64,000 nucleotides of DNA from Fangia hongkongensis FSC776 = DSM 21703 (GCF_000379445.1 NZ_KB902239.1:186145-250144); one strand, 5' to 3'; positions 1-9,124 are shown, numbered from the stretch's first letter. Notes: a model not told the origin generated them from the letters alone. Numbers and translations: made by a program.

Positions 1-706
1 CAGCAACAACATTTGCATTGTCCTCTTTTGCAAATGCGCATACTTTTTCTAGAAGGGGGTTATTATCAAAGCCATTTTCATCAACATTGGCAATATATAA
101 TGTTGGCTTATTCGTTAAAAGAGGTGTTTGTTTAATCCAAATGGATTGCTCTTCAGTATACTCAAAGCTCCTAGCAGGCTTTTCTTCCTCTAAGTGTGTT
201 TTAAGTGATTGGTACATCTCGAGCTGTGATTTTGCTTCTTTATTGCCACTTTTTGCTATTTTTTGTAAGCGCAAGATGCTCTTTTCTACTGATTCAATAT
301 CAGCTAATAGAAGCTCAGTATTAATCGTTTGAATATCATCGATTGGGTTAACTGTGCCTGAAACATGGACGACATCGTCATTTTCAAAGCAGCGCACAAC
401 ATGGGCGATGGCATCGGTTTCACGAATATTTGCTAAAAACTTATTACCAAGACCTTCCCCTTTGGAGGCGCCAGCAACAAGCCCTGCAATATCAACAAAC
501 TCCATGGTCGCAGGGATGATTTTTTGTGGGGATACAATGCCAGCTAAAGCATCAAGCCTTTGATCAGGAACCGATACAATGCCTACATTAGGCTCGATTG
601 TACAAAAAGGATAGTTCTCTGCTTGAATGCCAGCTTTAGTTAAGGCATTAAAAAGCGTAGACTTTCCGACATTAGGCAGTCCAACAATACCACATTTAAA
701 ACCCAT
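1..706 (-). CDS. ychF: Redox-/ribosome-associated GTPase family ATPase YchF (3' end beyond the window)
   Basis: Obg-like P-loop NTPase that binds ribosomes and preferentially hydrolyses ATP; cytosolic. The ATG is at 704-706 and the reading frame stays open to the left edge, so about 235 N-terminal residues are present and the C-terminal TGS domain is missing from view. The Walker A motif GLPNVGKST lies at about residues 9-17. It is followed by the YchF-specific [15 protein letters not shown] stretch, the switch II region [22 protein letters not shown], and the start of the coiled-coil helical insert. Walker A follows YchF wording rather than Obg. It lies 20 bases downstream of pth in the same direction, the same order as in E. 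coli, so it is probably co-transcribed with pth. Confidence 0.97.
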   Translation of the reverse strand, partial: MGFKCGIVGLPNVGKSTLFNALTKAGIQAENYPFCTIEPNVGIVSVPDQRLDALAGIVSPQKIIPATMEFVDIAGLVAGASKGEGLGNKFLANIRETDAIAHVVRCFENDDVVHVSGTVNPIDDIQTINTELLLADIESVEKSILRLQKIAKSGNKEAKSQLEMYQSLKTHLEEEKPARSFEYTEEQSIWIKQTPLLTNKPTLYIANVDENGFDNNPLLEKVCAFAKEDNANVVA

Positions 707-726
707 AAATAGATTCCTTATGTCTT

Positions 727-1308
727 TTAAGTTTTCTTTCGATGTAATTGATTCATTACACCTTGATGTTTGAAGAGTATTATATCGTCTAGATAAGAAA
801 TAGCACGATCTATGGCATGGTCGATTTCAATTTTATCCTCGATCGGTGGTTTGCCAAGTACATAAGAGATGACTTTATTTCTATCTCCTGGGTGATCAAT
901 ACCTATTCTCATGCGAAAAAAATCACGTGACCCAAGTGCGCGTTCAATATCTCTAAGCCCATTATGTCCGCCATGTCCACCTGATTGTTTCAAACGGATA
1001 TCCCCAGCAGGTAAATCAAGCTCATCATGTGCAACGAGAATTTCATGTGCAGCAATTTTATAAAAATTGGCAATCGCACCAACAGCCAATCCACTTTTAT
1101 TCATAAAGGTATTTGGGTAGAGTAGATAAAGCTTGTGAGAGTAATGGTTGATGGTTGCAACTTTGCCATGAAACTTGTTATTAAGGTTCATGGGAGTGTT
1201 AAATTTATCAGCAATTGTTTCGACAAACCACTCACCTGCGTTATGGCGTGTTCCAAGGTATTCATTGCCAATATTTCCAAGACCAACAATAAGGCGAATT
1301 TGAGACAT
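727..1308 (-). CDS. pth: Peptidyl-tRNA hydrolase
   Basis: Cytosolic esterase that releases tRNA from peptidyl-tRNA dropped by stalled ribosomes. The 193 residues are the normal length for bacterial Pth. The N-terminus carries the [19 protein letters not shown] signature with the catalytic His (about residue 22). HDELDLPAG holds the catalytic Asp, and the glycine-rich [10 protein letters not shown] is the tRNA acceptor-binding segment. The conserved Asn of FMNKSG is present. It sits between rplY and ychF on the same strand. The rplY terminator lies 83 bases upstream of its start, so expression may depend on read-through or on a promoter in the 1309-1390 gap that I could not identify. Confidence 0.98.
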   Translation of the reverse strand: MSQIRLIVGLGNIGNEYLGTRHNAGEWFVETIADKFNTPMNLNNKFHGKVATINHYSHKLYLLYPNTFMNKSGLAVGAIANFYKIAAHEILVAHDELDLPAGDIRLKQSGGHGGHNGLRDIERALGSRDFFRMRIGIDHPGDRNKVISYVLGKPPIEDKIEIDHAIDRAISYLDDIILFKHQGVMNQLHRKKT

Positions 1309-1390
1309 AATATTTCTTTTTGCTATGTTTAGATTTAAGAGACGATGTTTATTTTATTTGATTCAAGTTAGGTGTGCAAATTAAACGCAT

Positions 1391-1417
1391 AAAAAAACCA
1401 AGGCTTGCCTTGGTTTT
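1391..1417 (-). terminator. Rho-independent terminator of rplY
   Basis: Read on the minus strand, AAAACCAAGGC pairs perfectly with GCCTTGGTTTT (1407-1417 with 1394-1404, two-base loop, in practice ten pairs with a four-base loop). It is followed by further U residues from the A-run at 1391-1393. It starts 26 bases after the rplY stop. It separates rplY from pth, so the two are probably only partly coupled. Confidence 0.85.
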
Positions 1418-1443
1418 GATAATCTATTAAGCTTTAGTTTTAC

Positions 1444-1734
1444 TTAGATGCGTACAAAGTCAGCATGAAGTAATTTTGGCTTAAATGGGTGTCTTTGTAG
1501 CGCTTTAATTTTTACGCTTTCACTTTTACCTTCAACATCAATTGTTAAATCAGCTGTGAAGAATGTTTTATTTTCAGTTGCGTGAAGCAGTTTATCATGC
1601 TCAAGTGAAATAGTAACGGGTGCTTGATCTTTACCGTAAATAATAGCAGGAACCTTTCCTGCTTTACGTAGGCGGCGGCTCGCACCGGTACCTGTATCAG
1701 CTTTAGCGTCAGCTTTAAATGTAAATTCTGTCAT
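1444..1734 (-). CDS. rplY: 50S ribosomal protein L25 (short form)
   Basis: 5S rRNA-binding ribosomal protein of the large subunit. The 96-residue product is the single-domain form like E. coli L25, without the C-terminal CTC extension. The motif GTGASRRLRKAGKVPAIIYG near the N-terminus and the HPFKPKLLHADFVRI tail are typical. An in-frame ATG eight codons upstream (1758) gives a longer frame, but GAGGA lies seven bases before the ATG at 1734, which is therefore the better start. A sigma-70-like promoter is visible upstream (1804-1832) and a terminator downstream (1391-1417), so it can be a one-gene transcript. Confidence 0.96.
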   Translation of the reverse strand: MTEFTFKADAKADTGTGASRRLRKAGKVPAIIYGKDQAPVTISLEHDKLLHATENKTFFTADLTIDVEGKSESVKIKALQRHPFKPKLLHADFVRI

Positions 1735-1803
1735 AGTTATATCCTCTAAATTAATCATTTTCCAGCTATAAGTTATGCGACCCTAACCTATAACAAGAAG
1801 GGG

Positions 1804-1832
1804 ATTGTAGCAAATAGCCAAAAGAAAGTTAA
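1804..1832 (-). promoter_or_regulatory. Candidate sigma-70 promoter of rplY
   Basis: On the minus strand, -35 TTAACT (1832-1827), 17-base spacer, extended -10 TGCTACAAT with the hexamer at 1809-1804. The predicted transcript has a leader of about 65 bases before the rplY start. Assigned by eye. Confidence 0.5.
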
Positions 1833-1844
1833 TAAAAAGGTGGT

Positions 1845-2435
1845 TTATTTTTTGCTTTTTTGACCAATTTTGCTTTCAGTGCCTTGAATTAGGCGCTGAA
1901 TATTTTGGTAATGACGTAAAATCACAATAATTGCCATGATTAAAAATGGAATTGCAGTGGTGATATTGAATAGCAAAATCGTGCTTAATGCCGATAAAAG
2001 CGTTGCGATTAATGCTGACAGGGATGAGTATTTAGTGATTAATGCACAAAGTAGCCAGATAATCAGAAAGATAACGCCAACCAGCCAATAAAACCCGAGC
2101 ATAACACCGATGAGTGTTGCAACCCCTTTTCCACCTTTGAAGCCGAAGAATATTGGGAAAATGTGACCTAATACTGCTAAAAGTGCGACATAGCCAATTT
2201 CAAGGTGTGTTAAACCGATTCCATGAGCGATAATGACAGGAATAAAGCCTTTCAATGCATCACCGATAAGGGTGATTGCTGCTGCTTTTTTACCACCTAA
2301 GCGAAGAACATTTGTGGCGCCTGGGTTCCCTGAACCAATACTACGTGGAGAGGGTAAACGAAGTGCATGGCAGGTGAGAATTGCACTATTAATAGAGCCA
2401 AATAGATAGCCAATAATTAACATTAAAATAAACAT
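1845..2435 (-). CDS. plsY: Acyl-phosphate:glycerol-3-phosphate acyltransferase
   Basis: Inner-membrane enzyme that transfers acyl chains from acyl-phosphate to glycerol-3-phosphate, the first step of phospholipid synthesis. It has five or so hydrophobic segments. The family signatures are present: GSINSA in the first loop, GSGNPGATNVLRLGGKKAA (glycerol-phosphate binding), and GFKGGKGVATL in a later loop. The ATG at 2433-2435 puts the first membrane helix right at the N-terminus, as is usual for PlsY (196 residues). An ATG twelve codons upstream (2471) is also possible, and neither start has a well-placed ribosome-binding site. Upstream of rplY on the same strand, with its own spacing and probably its own promoter. 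Confidence 0.95.
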   Translation of the reverse strand: MFILMLIIGYLFGSINSAILTCHALRLPSPRSIGSGNPGATNVLRLGGKKAAAITLIGDALKGFIPVIIAHGIGLTHLEIGYVALLAVLGHIFPIFFGFKGGKGVATLIGVMLGFYWLVGVIFLIIWLLCALITKYSSLSALIATLLSALSTILLFNITTAIPFLIMAIIVILRHYQNIQRLIQGTESKIGQKSKK

Positions 2436-2471
2436 GATAAATAAAGAGGTGTCCTTTTCTACTGAATGCAC

Positions 2472-2880
2472 ATAAGTGTCCGAAGTTTGGGAATTGATGT
2501 CAAGGGCTTTAGTTTGTCAGAGCAACAACCATTGAAATTTAACACAATTAATTTTTATACCAAAAATAAGTTTACAGTGCTTTTTGTTGAGGTTAAGCTA
2601 TTTGAGCTGGAGTAAGATTTAGACTAGCAAAGTCCGCAGTCTAAATGTTACTAATTGATCATGATGTATTTTCATTCTGTATCAATTAACAGGTAAGGAG
2701 AAATGCAGTAATTGCTTTTTATATAAAGCAGGGGAGCTTGATTCTTTGTGAAAAGGGAGATAGTAAGGACATTAATTTGTCTTAATATATATTACGCCAA
2801 ATCAATAATTAATTTTTAATAATAAGATTAATTATCAAGTTTGTGGACTGAGTTTATAAAAATAAAGGAGAGCATTAGAA
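2472..2880. other. 409-base intergenic region, probable control region of the chitinase gene
   Basis: No convincing coding frame. The region separates divergent plsY and the chitinase. It contains a 9-base perfect inverted repeat at 2617-2646 and a second, looser one with arms AATTGAT/ATCAATT around 2653-2690. A very AT-rich stretch follows (2775-2850). The ribosome-binding site AAAGGAG sits about ten bases before the GTG start at 2881. I could not choose a single promoter with confidence. Confidence 0.5.
2617..2646. repeat. Inverted repeat upstream of the chitinase gene
   Basis: Arms ATTTAGACT (2617-2625) and AGTCTAAAT (2638-2646) are perfect complements around a 12-base spacer. There is no T-run on either side, so an operator or leader hairpin is more likely than a terminator. 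It lies about 235 bases before the chitinase start. Confidence 0.55.
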
Positions 2881-5085
2881 GTGAAGAAGATAACAGGAGT
2901 TGTAGCTTTAGTAGCAATATCAATAGGTAGCGCATTTTCAGCTACATCAAGTGAAAATAATAAGCCTTATGTAATGGCATATTATCCAAACTATGTTGGG
3001 TATATGAATAACAATACCATTAGTAGCAGTATGGCGGTAGCAGGTCATCCAATTGCTGTGCCTTCTTATGTTATTCCGGGTGTAACTGAAGGTTATCCTG
3101 CAGTTGATAATAACACGATAGTAATACAGCACCAATCTACAGAGAATAAACACTTGATGAGTGCAGTGGAAGGCCTCAGTGCTTTAGCATATGGCTTTTT
3201 CCAGCCTCAAAGTGATGGAACCATTCGATTTAATGATTCTTGGTCAGACTTTAAAAACTCGGACTTAAAGAGTAATGGGCTTTGTGGTGAGAGTGAGGCT
3301 AAGTCATTAAAGTTGTGCTATAGAGATGGAAAACAGCCGTTTAGTAGAGGGGCGCAATCAGATCAGCAATGCTGGGGTAATGTCTGTTATGGTGGGTTTG
3401 ATGCATTCATAAAACTCAATAATAGTCATAAAAGCTTGCAACATTATATTTCTATAGGAGGATGGACCTATCGTAATATAATGGATGATCTGGTTGCTGA
3501 AAATAATAATATTCAGACAAAAAACATAAATAACTTCCTTAAGAGTCTCAGCTATCTAAAAAGTCGTGGTGTACAAGGTGTAGATTTGGATATTGAGTTT
3601 GATAATAGTGGAGAGGGGTATCAAACAAGCCTGATATTTAAGGCCTTAGCAGAGAACCAAATCGTGCAAAAAATCAAAGCTATGGGCTTACAGTTGTCAA
3701 TTACAATTCAGTCAAACCCTAAGTTGCTGCGCGGCATAATAAGTAATGGCTGGCTGTTATCATGGTTTAATCAAGGGCTAGATCATTTAAATTTGATGAC
3801 ATATGATTTTCATGGGGCGTTTGACGGTGTAGGAGCAAGCACAGGTTTTCACTCTAGTCTCTTTGCTTTGCCTAATAGCCCCTATGGGAAAAATGAGTTT
3901 TCTGTCAACAAGGCGGCTGAGGCGTTGTCAAGTTTAACTAAGGAGCAAAGATCAAAAGTTAACATTGGCATTCCTTCATATGCACGTTCAGCATTAACAC
4001 ATATTTCAAATGAGAATAATGGACTATTTCAAAAGATTACAACACAAACACAAATTGTACCCGGAGACCTTGACTCAACTTACTGTGATACTTCATTAAC
4101 ACCTAGTAATCCAGCATTACAGTGTAGTGGAACTTTCTCATATATTTATATTCTAAATAATATGTTAACACCCAATGGTCCTTTTATGTCAAAAGATTGG
4201 ACCTATACAGATCCTAAAACTGGGAAAACTTATAATATTGGTAGCACTTTATATGCAAATACGTGGAGAGCTACTACTGCGAAGCTGATTTATGCAGGAG
4301 ATCAGCCTACTGCTGTTGACGTATCTAGCAATAACAAGAAAACATATGATGATGTTTTTATGAGTTACATATCGGCAAAAGATGCACATTCTTATGGTGA
4401 GTATGTAAAAGATAAGGGGTTAGAAGGTGCGATTATCTGGACGGTTAATGATGATGTTAGTTATCAAGATAGAACTAATTCACTTATGTATAACTTTGAA
4501 CAAGGCTATATTGGAGCTAGCCCTGTTGTGACACCTTCTATTATATGGGCATCTGGAGGTGCTCCTAGTTCAGCAAACTTAAAAGGTGGAAAGTTTACAG
4601 CAGATGCAACGCTTAAAAATGCGTCTGAAGATGATCGTATTATTTATAGTTGCAAAGATAAAACGAGTACTAGCGCCTCATGTGCAATATCAAATGCAGG
4701 TCAATTTACATTGTCAGGCGCTGCGATAAATGACCAGATCATTATAACGGCGCAAGATAGCCTAATGCAAACTGAAAAAGTTGAAAGTGCTCCCATTATT
4801 GTGCAAGGTTCGAGGCCAACTCAAAAAGTGCAAGTTTCAGTATATGGAACCATTCAATACTATCATATCATTGGTAAGTCTATAACCTCAATGAACTGGT
4901 ATACAACTTATAACCTTGGGGAAATAAATCTAAATGAAAACCCTGTTCAAATTGATGCATGGAATGATGGTTGGATGCTTAAAAATGTTATTAGTTGCCC
5001 TTTGCCAGAGTCAGGTGCAACAAGTATTTCTTATTTAGTGAGTGGGACATTAAATGCTGTAACATGCTCAATCAAACATGGTTAA
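2881..5085 (+). CDS. Secreted GH18-family chitinase
   Basis: Glycoside hydrolase family 18 enzyme expected to cleave chitin outside the cell. GTG start with AAAGGAG about ten bases upstream; Sec signal peptide of about 20 residues ending SAFSA. The GH18 barrel is recognised by SIGGW (191-195), the catalytic strand VDLDIE with D235, D237 and acid E239, the LMTYDFHG strand near 307-314, and AIIWTVNDD near 525, the usual substrate-stacking Trp. The first Asp of the classical DxxDxDxE motif is replaced by Gln (QGVDLDIE), while the three catalytic-core acids remain. About 170 residues after the barrel look like beta-rich Ig-like or carbohydrate-binding modules. 734 residues. A chitin-binding protein gene follows 61 bases downstream and is probably expressed with it. 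Confidence 0.93.
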   Translation: MKKITGVVALVAISIGSAFSATSSENNKPYVMAYYPNYVGYMNNNTISSSMAVAGHPIAVPSYVIPGVTEGYPAVDNNTIVIQHQSTENKHLMSAVEGLSALAYGFFQPQSDGTIRFNDSWSDFKNSDLKSNGLCGESEAKSLKLCYRDGKQPFSRGAQSDQQCWGNVCYGGFDAFIKLNNSHKSLQHYISIGGWTYRNIMDDLVAENNNIQTKNINNFLKSLSYLKSRGVQGVDLDIEFDNSGEGYQTSLIFKALAENQIVQKIKAMGLQLSITIQSNPKLLRGIISNGWLLSWFNQGLDHLNLMTYDFHGAFDGVGASTGFHSSLFALPNSPYGKNEFSVNKAAEALSSLTKEQRSKVNIGIPSYARSALTHISNENNGLFQKITTQTQIVPGDLDSTYCDTSLTPSNPALQCSGTFSYIYILNNMLTPNGPFMSKDWTYTDPKTGKTYNIGSTLYANTWRATTAKLIYAGDQPTAVDVSSNNKKTYDDVFMSYISAKDAHSYGEYVKDKGLEGAIIWTVNDDVSYQDRTNSLMYNFEQGYIGASPVVTPSIIWASGGAPSSANLKGGKFTADATLKNASEDDRIIYSCKDKTSTSASCAISNAGQFTLSGAAINDQIIITAQDSLMQTEKVESAPIIVQGSRPTQKVQVSVYGTIQYYHIIGKSITSMNWYTTYNLGEINLNENPVQIDAWNDGWMLKNVISCPLPESGATSISYLVSGTLNAVTCSIKHG

Positions 5086-5113
5086 CTCTGTGTTTAGCTG
5101 AAATAAAGTAAGA

Positions 5114-5131
5114 TAAAATAAAATAAAATAA
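5114..5131. repeat. Short TAAAA tandem repeat before the chitin-binding gene
   Basis: Three tandem TAAAA units plus a partial unit lie just upstream of the AAGGAG ribosome-binding site of the next gene. Slippage here would alter spacing upstream of the Shine-Dalgarno, not the frame. Three copies are few, so this may be chance in an AT-rich leader. Confidence 0.5.
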
Positions 5132-5146
5132 GCATTAAGGAGAAAA

Positions 5147-5863
5147 ATGAAAAAGTTACCTTTATGTATAATGATCGCTGGATGTGCTGTGTCTTCAGTA
5201 TGGGCAAACTATGAACTAACGGTCACAAATAAGAGTGTCGTTCCGCTTATTATTGCACCTCAAGGGCAAAGTAAGATCAGTGTGCCGGTAGGTAAAACAA
5301 CAGCATTGTCGCTATCTACAGGGAGAAATGTGGCAATAGAGTATCAAGAATCCGGTTATCAGCCACAAAATATGGCCTATTTACATAGACCCACAACAAC
5401 CTTTGGTGTTGCGGGAACGCCATTTGCAACGTCAGCTCCGGGGCGCCAGAGTTTAAGCGTTGATATCAATAACGGGAAGGGCAAGTTTATTACAGGTCCC
5501 GGTAATAAACTAAGTGGTATTTGTAGAGCCGATGGTGCAGGATTTTGGTGTCCAACAAACACTTCAGATAATGGCGGCGCTTTGCGTTTAACTGTAAGTG
5601 GTGGTAAGAAGCCAGCTCCTGTTGCAAATTATGTTACACCGACCTATCCAGATCAAAATAATGAAGTGAAAACCTGGCAATCGGGTGTTCAATATGGCAG
5701 TTGGAATCCGGGTAATTTGTTCTCAAGAGTTAAGTATAATGGTAAAGAATGGGTGTGCTGTTCATGGATTACTGATCCTAGCAAAACACCTGAAGAGGTC
5801 AATAAAACACAACAGTGGAAAGTTTGGGAAGTTTTTAATCCAAATCAAAATGTTTGCCACTAA
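5147..5863 (+). CDS. Secreted chitin-binding protein with C-terminal CBM5/12-type domain
   Basis: 238 residues with a Sec signal peptide (cleavage near WA-N, about residue 20). The last 60 residues have the aromatic pattern of a type 3 chitin-binding domain: TWQSGVQYGS, GNLFSRVKYNGKEW, CCSWITDPSK and QQWKVWEV. The middle 150 residues look like a beta-sandwich, and I do not recognise them. No catalytic motif is visible, so a binding or adhesin role is more likely than hydrolysis. It follows the chitinase on the same strand with AAGGAG seven bases before the ATG. Its 3' end overlaps the convergent EEP gene by four bases. Confidence 0.8.
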   Translation: MKKLPLCIMIAGCAVSSVWANYELTVTNKSVVPLIIAPQGQSKISVPVGKTTALSLSTGRNVAIEYQESGYQPQNMAYLHRPTTTFGVAGTPFATSAPGRQSLSVDINNGKGKFITGPGNKLSGICRADGAGFWCPTNTSDNGGALRLTVSGGKKPAPVANYVTPTYPDQNNEVKTWQSGVQYGSWNPGNLFSRVKYNGKEWVCCSWITDPSKTPEEVNKTQQWKVWEVFNPNQNVCH

Positions 5864-6606
5864 CGTGTGAACTTTAATAACAGTGGGTTATGATCAGAGA
5901 TTTTTTCACTGTCAATTGCAGTAGATAGCGTGCAGTTAAGGTTACGATAAAGCACTAAATCTAAAGGATGTTTGGCAAAACGTTTAATGTGATGTGCATC
6001 AGAAAACTCAGCTTGTTTGAGTCCAAGTGCTTGACAGAAATCTTGAATCAAAAAATTCCTTCGCTTATTCCAGCAATTAAAATCTCCGGCAATAATAACA
6101 GGGACATGGGGGTGGAACTGTAAATAGCTATAAAGCTGATGAATCTCTTCAGCATAAACCTTTGCATTTTTAAAGTTAATGGCATGGACATTAATGATAA
6201 TAAGGGGTGTGTGATCTTTGAAATAATAGTGACTGGCTAATGATGATTTATGGGTTTTAAATAAGAACTCGGTCTTTTTTGAAAGAATTTGTTCGGCATA
6301 TTGTGTGGTAATGTTACTGGCTGTCAATACGCCATAAGCATGTGAGCGAAGTTGTAAATTTGCAGCAAAATGCATGGAAAAATCAAGCAAAGGAAAGGCG
6401 CTGGTATCTGTGTATTTTGCTTCCTGCAGACAGTAGAATTTCACCGCACAGCTTTGATTAATCTTTTGAATAAAATGATTAAATTTGTCAGGGTTTTTAT
6501 GGTTGATTTTATAAATGTTCCAGCTCAATAGGGTAAATTCTTCTGGCACAAATTGATATGAGGGATTTGATGAGCAGGTTTGTATAATATTTTTTGGTCG
6601 TAACAT
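5860..6606 (-). CDS. Endonuclease/exonuclease/phosphatase (EEP) family protein
   Basis: Metal-dependent phosphoesterase fold shared by exonuclease III, DNase I and YafD. The family motifs occur in order: LLSWNIYK (metal Asn), CLQEAK (metal Glu), INVHAINF, AGDFNCWNKRR (catalytic Asp/Asn), PLDLVLYR and the terminal SDHNPLLLKF (Asp-His pair). 248 residues with no clear signal peptide, so probably cytosolic. The substrate cannot be told from sequence. The nearest bacterial type is the YafD-like group of uncharacterised EEP proteins. Its neighbour in the same direction upstream is cardiolipin synthase, 18 bases away, which suggests co-transcription and possibly a lipid- or nucleotide-related substrate (inference). 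Confidence 0.88.
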   Translation of the reverse strand: MLRPKNIIQTCSSNPSYQFVPEEFTLLSWNIYKINHKNPDKFNHFIQKINQSCAVKFYCLQEAKYTDTSAFPLLDFSMHFAANLQLRSHAYGVLTASNITTQYAEQILSKKTEFLFKTHKSSLASHYYFKDHTPLIIINVHAINFKNAKVYAEEIHQLYSYLQFHPHVPVIIAGDFNCWNKRRNFLIQDFCQALGLKQAEFSDAHHIKRFAKHPLDLVLYRNLNCTLSTAIDSEKISDHNPLLLKFTR

Positions 6607-6624
6607 AGGCTCTACAGGTTATAA

Positions 6625-8019
6625 TTATAAAAGTGGCGCTAATAATTTTACCACAGTTTCACCAAAACCTCTGATTTTGGAGGGCGTTTCTAGGCGATGT
6701 TCGGCGCCAATAAGAAAACCTTGCATCCAATTGGAGATATCGCGCACAATAGATTGATCATAGGCGAAGGTGACAATTTCATAGTTTAAAAAGAGGCTTC
6801 GATTATCCAAGTTAACCGAGCCTAGCATGACAGCTTTATCATCAAATAGTACGGCTTTTGCATGGATCATTTGTTTGTCAAATAAAACAATATCAACACC
6901 GATATTCTGTAACTGGCGCATAAATCCACTTCGTGCTAAATCAGCGATTAAATGATTTGAGACTTTGGGTGTGATAAGCTTCACATCAACGCCGCGATAA
7001 TAAGCAATTTGAAGTGCTTCTAATAGAGAGTCCGATGGGACAAAATAGGGAGTTACAATCCAGATACGCTTTGTGGCAGCATAAATGCCAGCAATAAGTG
7101 AGTCATACAATGCATCGCTTGGAATGTCGGGCCCTGAAGGAACAACTTGTAATAAACTCTCACCATAATGGGATTCACGCTGCATTGAGGACATGTGAGC
7201 AATATGCTCCTTGGCTGAGTATTCCCAATCAGAAGTGAAGATATTATGAAAGTGGCAGACAGCATGACCTTGAATTAGAAATAAAAGATCATCCCAGCGT
7301 TTTGCATTTTTTGTGGGTCCTAAGTATTCATCTCCCAAATTCATTCCACCTGTTAAAACACTTTCATCGTCAAATAAATAGATTTTTCTGTGATTACGAT
7401 AATTAATGTAGTTACGAAAAGGCATTTGAATAATAGGCATAAAAAATACCACTTTGGCTCCTGCCTCTTTAAGTGGTTTAAAGATACGTTGATAGAAAAA
7501 ATATACTTTCCATGAACCAAGTGCGTCAATAAGCAACTTAACTGTTACGCCTTGTTGTGCTTTTGTTGTCAATGCCTTTAAAATGTTTGCAGTGACATCA
7601 TCATTTTGAAAGACATAAGTGCTAATATAGATGGTGTCTTTTGCATTATTGATCTGAGTCATTAGCGCTTCATAAGCACTAATTCCATTGGTATATAAAC
7701 TAAAGTCATTATTGCGTGTAGGCTTTGGAATGTGTTGATTAATCAATACAGTACGAATGGGATAGGGGCGACTTTCATCGACATGATCAATTTTCCTCAG
7801 GGTAAATTGTCCTTTATGTCGTCTTCTTTTTCGTTTTCGAATGCCAAAGATAAAGTAAAAAGGCACAGCAACATAAGGAATTAATAAAATAGCCAGAATC
7901 CATGCCATCATGCCGGTAGGCTTTTGTTTTTCAGCAACCATGCGGATTACAACCAGTAGAATAAGAATTTCACATATAAGAATAATGGTGTGTATTTCAA
8001 GAAAATTAAATATGCTCAT
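6625..8019 (-). CDS. cls: Cardiolipin synthase, phospholipase D superfamily
   Basis: Inner-membrane enzyme that condenses two phosphatidylglycerols (or PG with PE) to cardiolipin. Two N-terminal membrane helices (about 10-28 and 37-58) precede a basic RKRKRRR stretch. The two HKD motifs are HRKIYLFDD from H210 with the downstream GGMNLGDEY, and HAKAVLFDD from H386 with GSVNLDNRS. 464 residues is a normal ClsA length. It shares a strand with the EEP-family gene just downstream. I cannot decide from sequence between ClsA and ClsB/C substrate preference, though the membrane anchors favour ClsA. Confidence 0.95.
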   Translation of the reverse strand: MSIFNFLEIHTIILICEILILLVVIRMVAEKQKPTGMMAWILAILLIPYVAVPFYFIFGIRKRKRRRHKGQFTLRKIDHVDESRPYPIRTVLINQHIPKPTRNNDFSLYTNGISAYEALMTQINNAKDTIYISTYVFQNDDVTANILKALTTKAQQGVTVKLLIDALGSWKVYFFYQRIFKPLKEAGAKVVFFMPIIQMPFRNYINYRNHRKIYLFDDESVLTGGMNLGDEYLGPTKNAKRWDDLLFLIQGHAVCHFHNIFTSDWEYSAKEHIAHMSSMQRESHYGESLLQVVPSGPDIPSDALYDSLIAGIYAATKRIWIVTPYFVPSDSLLEALQIAYYRGVDVKLITPKVSNHLIADLARSGFMRQLQNIGVDIVLFDKQMIHAKAVLFDDKAVMLGSVNLDNRSLFLNYEIVTFAYDQSIVRDISNWMQGFLIGAEHRLETPSKIRGFGETVVKLLAPLL

Positions 8020-8101
8020 TGAGATCCTTTTGCATATATTAAAATTACATTTTTATCATATCATTCATACGCTTAATTGTAGTAGAAAATCTCTAAATAT
8101 C

Positions 8102-8130
8102 TTAGCAGTGCTATGAAAAATCGTTACAAT
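8102..8130 (+). promoter_or_regulatory. Candidate sigma-70 promoter of hemH
   Basis: -35 TTAGCA at 8102-8107, 17-base spacer, -10 TACAAT at 8125-8130, 31 bases before the hemH start. Assigned by eye. Confidence 0.45.
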
Positions 8131-8161
8131 AGTAAAAGATCAATTCAAAAGGGCAGCTCCT

Positions 8162-9124
8162 TTGAAAAAGACAGCAATTGTGCTTGTTAATTTAGGCTCT
8201 CCTAGTGCGCCGGAGAAAAAGGAAGTAAAAGAGTTTTTACTTGAGTTTTTATCAGATAGGCGAGTTATTATGCGCCAAGGATTACTTTGGCAGATGATAC
8301 TGCGTGGAGTGATTTTGAATATACGACCTAAAAAGTCTTCAAAAGCCTATAAGAAAATTTGGTTGGATGATGGCTCGCCGCTGAGTGTTTATACAAAATC
8401 GTTAACAGATAAGCTGGCAGATCAGCTAACAGATGAGCACGTCAGTATCTCTTATGCCATGCGTTATGGTGAGCCAAGTATTCAAAATACGCTTTCAAAA
8501 ATCATGCAAGAAGGCTGTGAGCGACTGATTGTGCTACCGCTTTATCCTCAGTACTCTTTGACGACTACCGCAAGTGTTTTTGATGCGGTATATGACTTCT
8601 TTAAAAAAGCCTCTTATATTCCTGAGCTTTGTATGATTTCAGATTATCATGATAAAGCGTGTTATATCGATGCAATCTGCCAATCTATTTTAGACTTTCA
8701 ACAGCACAAAGGGCGGGTTGATAAGCTGATATTCTCTTATCATGGGCTGCCACAAAGTTATATCGAAAAGGGTGATCTTTATTATGATCAGTGCTGTCAT
8801 ACAACGCAAAAAATTGCTCAACGACTCCAGTTGCAAGAAAGTGAATATATCATGTGTTTCCAATCTCGTTTTGGTGTGGAGAAATGGCTTATGCCTTATA
8901 CATTAGAGACACTTCAAAGTTTACCAGAAAAAGCTGTAAAGTCCGTTCAAGTTATCTGCCCAGGCTTTGCAGTGGATTGTCTAGAGACATTAGAGGAAAT
9001 TGCAATTGAGAATAAAAATGCCTTTCTAGCTGCTGGGGGGGCATCTTTTGAGTATATTGATTGCCTTAATAATACCCCTGCACATATTAAAGTGATGAGT
9101 GAGATATTATCAGCGTATGTTTGA
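8162..9124 (+). CDS. hemH: Ferrochelatase
   Basis: Inserts ferrous iron into protoporphyrin IX, the last step of the protoporphyrin-dependent haem route. The predicted start is TTG at 8162, preceded by AAAAGGG, which gives the usual KKTAIVLVNLGSP N-terminus. Diagnostic segments are LPLYPQYSLTTTASVFD (about 125-141), FSYHGLPQSYIEKGD with the metal-binding His194, CFQSRFGVEKWLMPYT, and the C-terminal CPGFAVDCLETLEEI with its conserved Glu. 320 residues, the usual bacterial length. Transcribed alone between divergent cls and the glucoamylase gene. No other haem genes are in the window. Confidence 0.97.
   Translation: MKKTAIVLVNLGSPSAPEKKEVKEFLLEFLSDRRVIMRQGLLWQMILRGVILNIRPKKSSKAYKKIWLDDGSPLSVYTKSLTDKLADQLTDEHVSISYAMRYGEPSIQNTLSKIMQEGCERLIVLPLYPQYSLTTTASVFDAVYDFFKKASYIPELCMISDYHDKACYIDAICQSILDFQQHKGRVDKLIFSYHGLPQSYIEKGDLYYDQCCHTTQKIAQRLQLQESEYIMCFQSRFGVEKWLMPYTLETLQSLPEKAVKSVQVICPGFAVDCLETLEEIAIENKNAFLAAGGASFEYIDCLNNTPAHIKVMSEILSAYV

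Noticed and set aside
5114-5131. Phase-variable pentamer tract
   Set aside because: Only three full units, outside the coding frame; kept as a simple repeat only.
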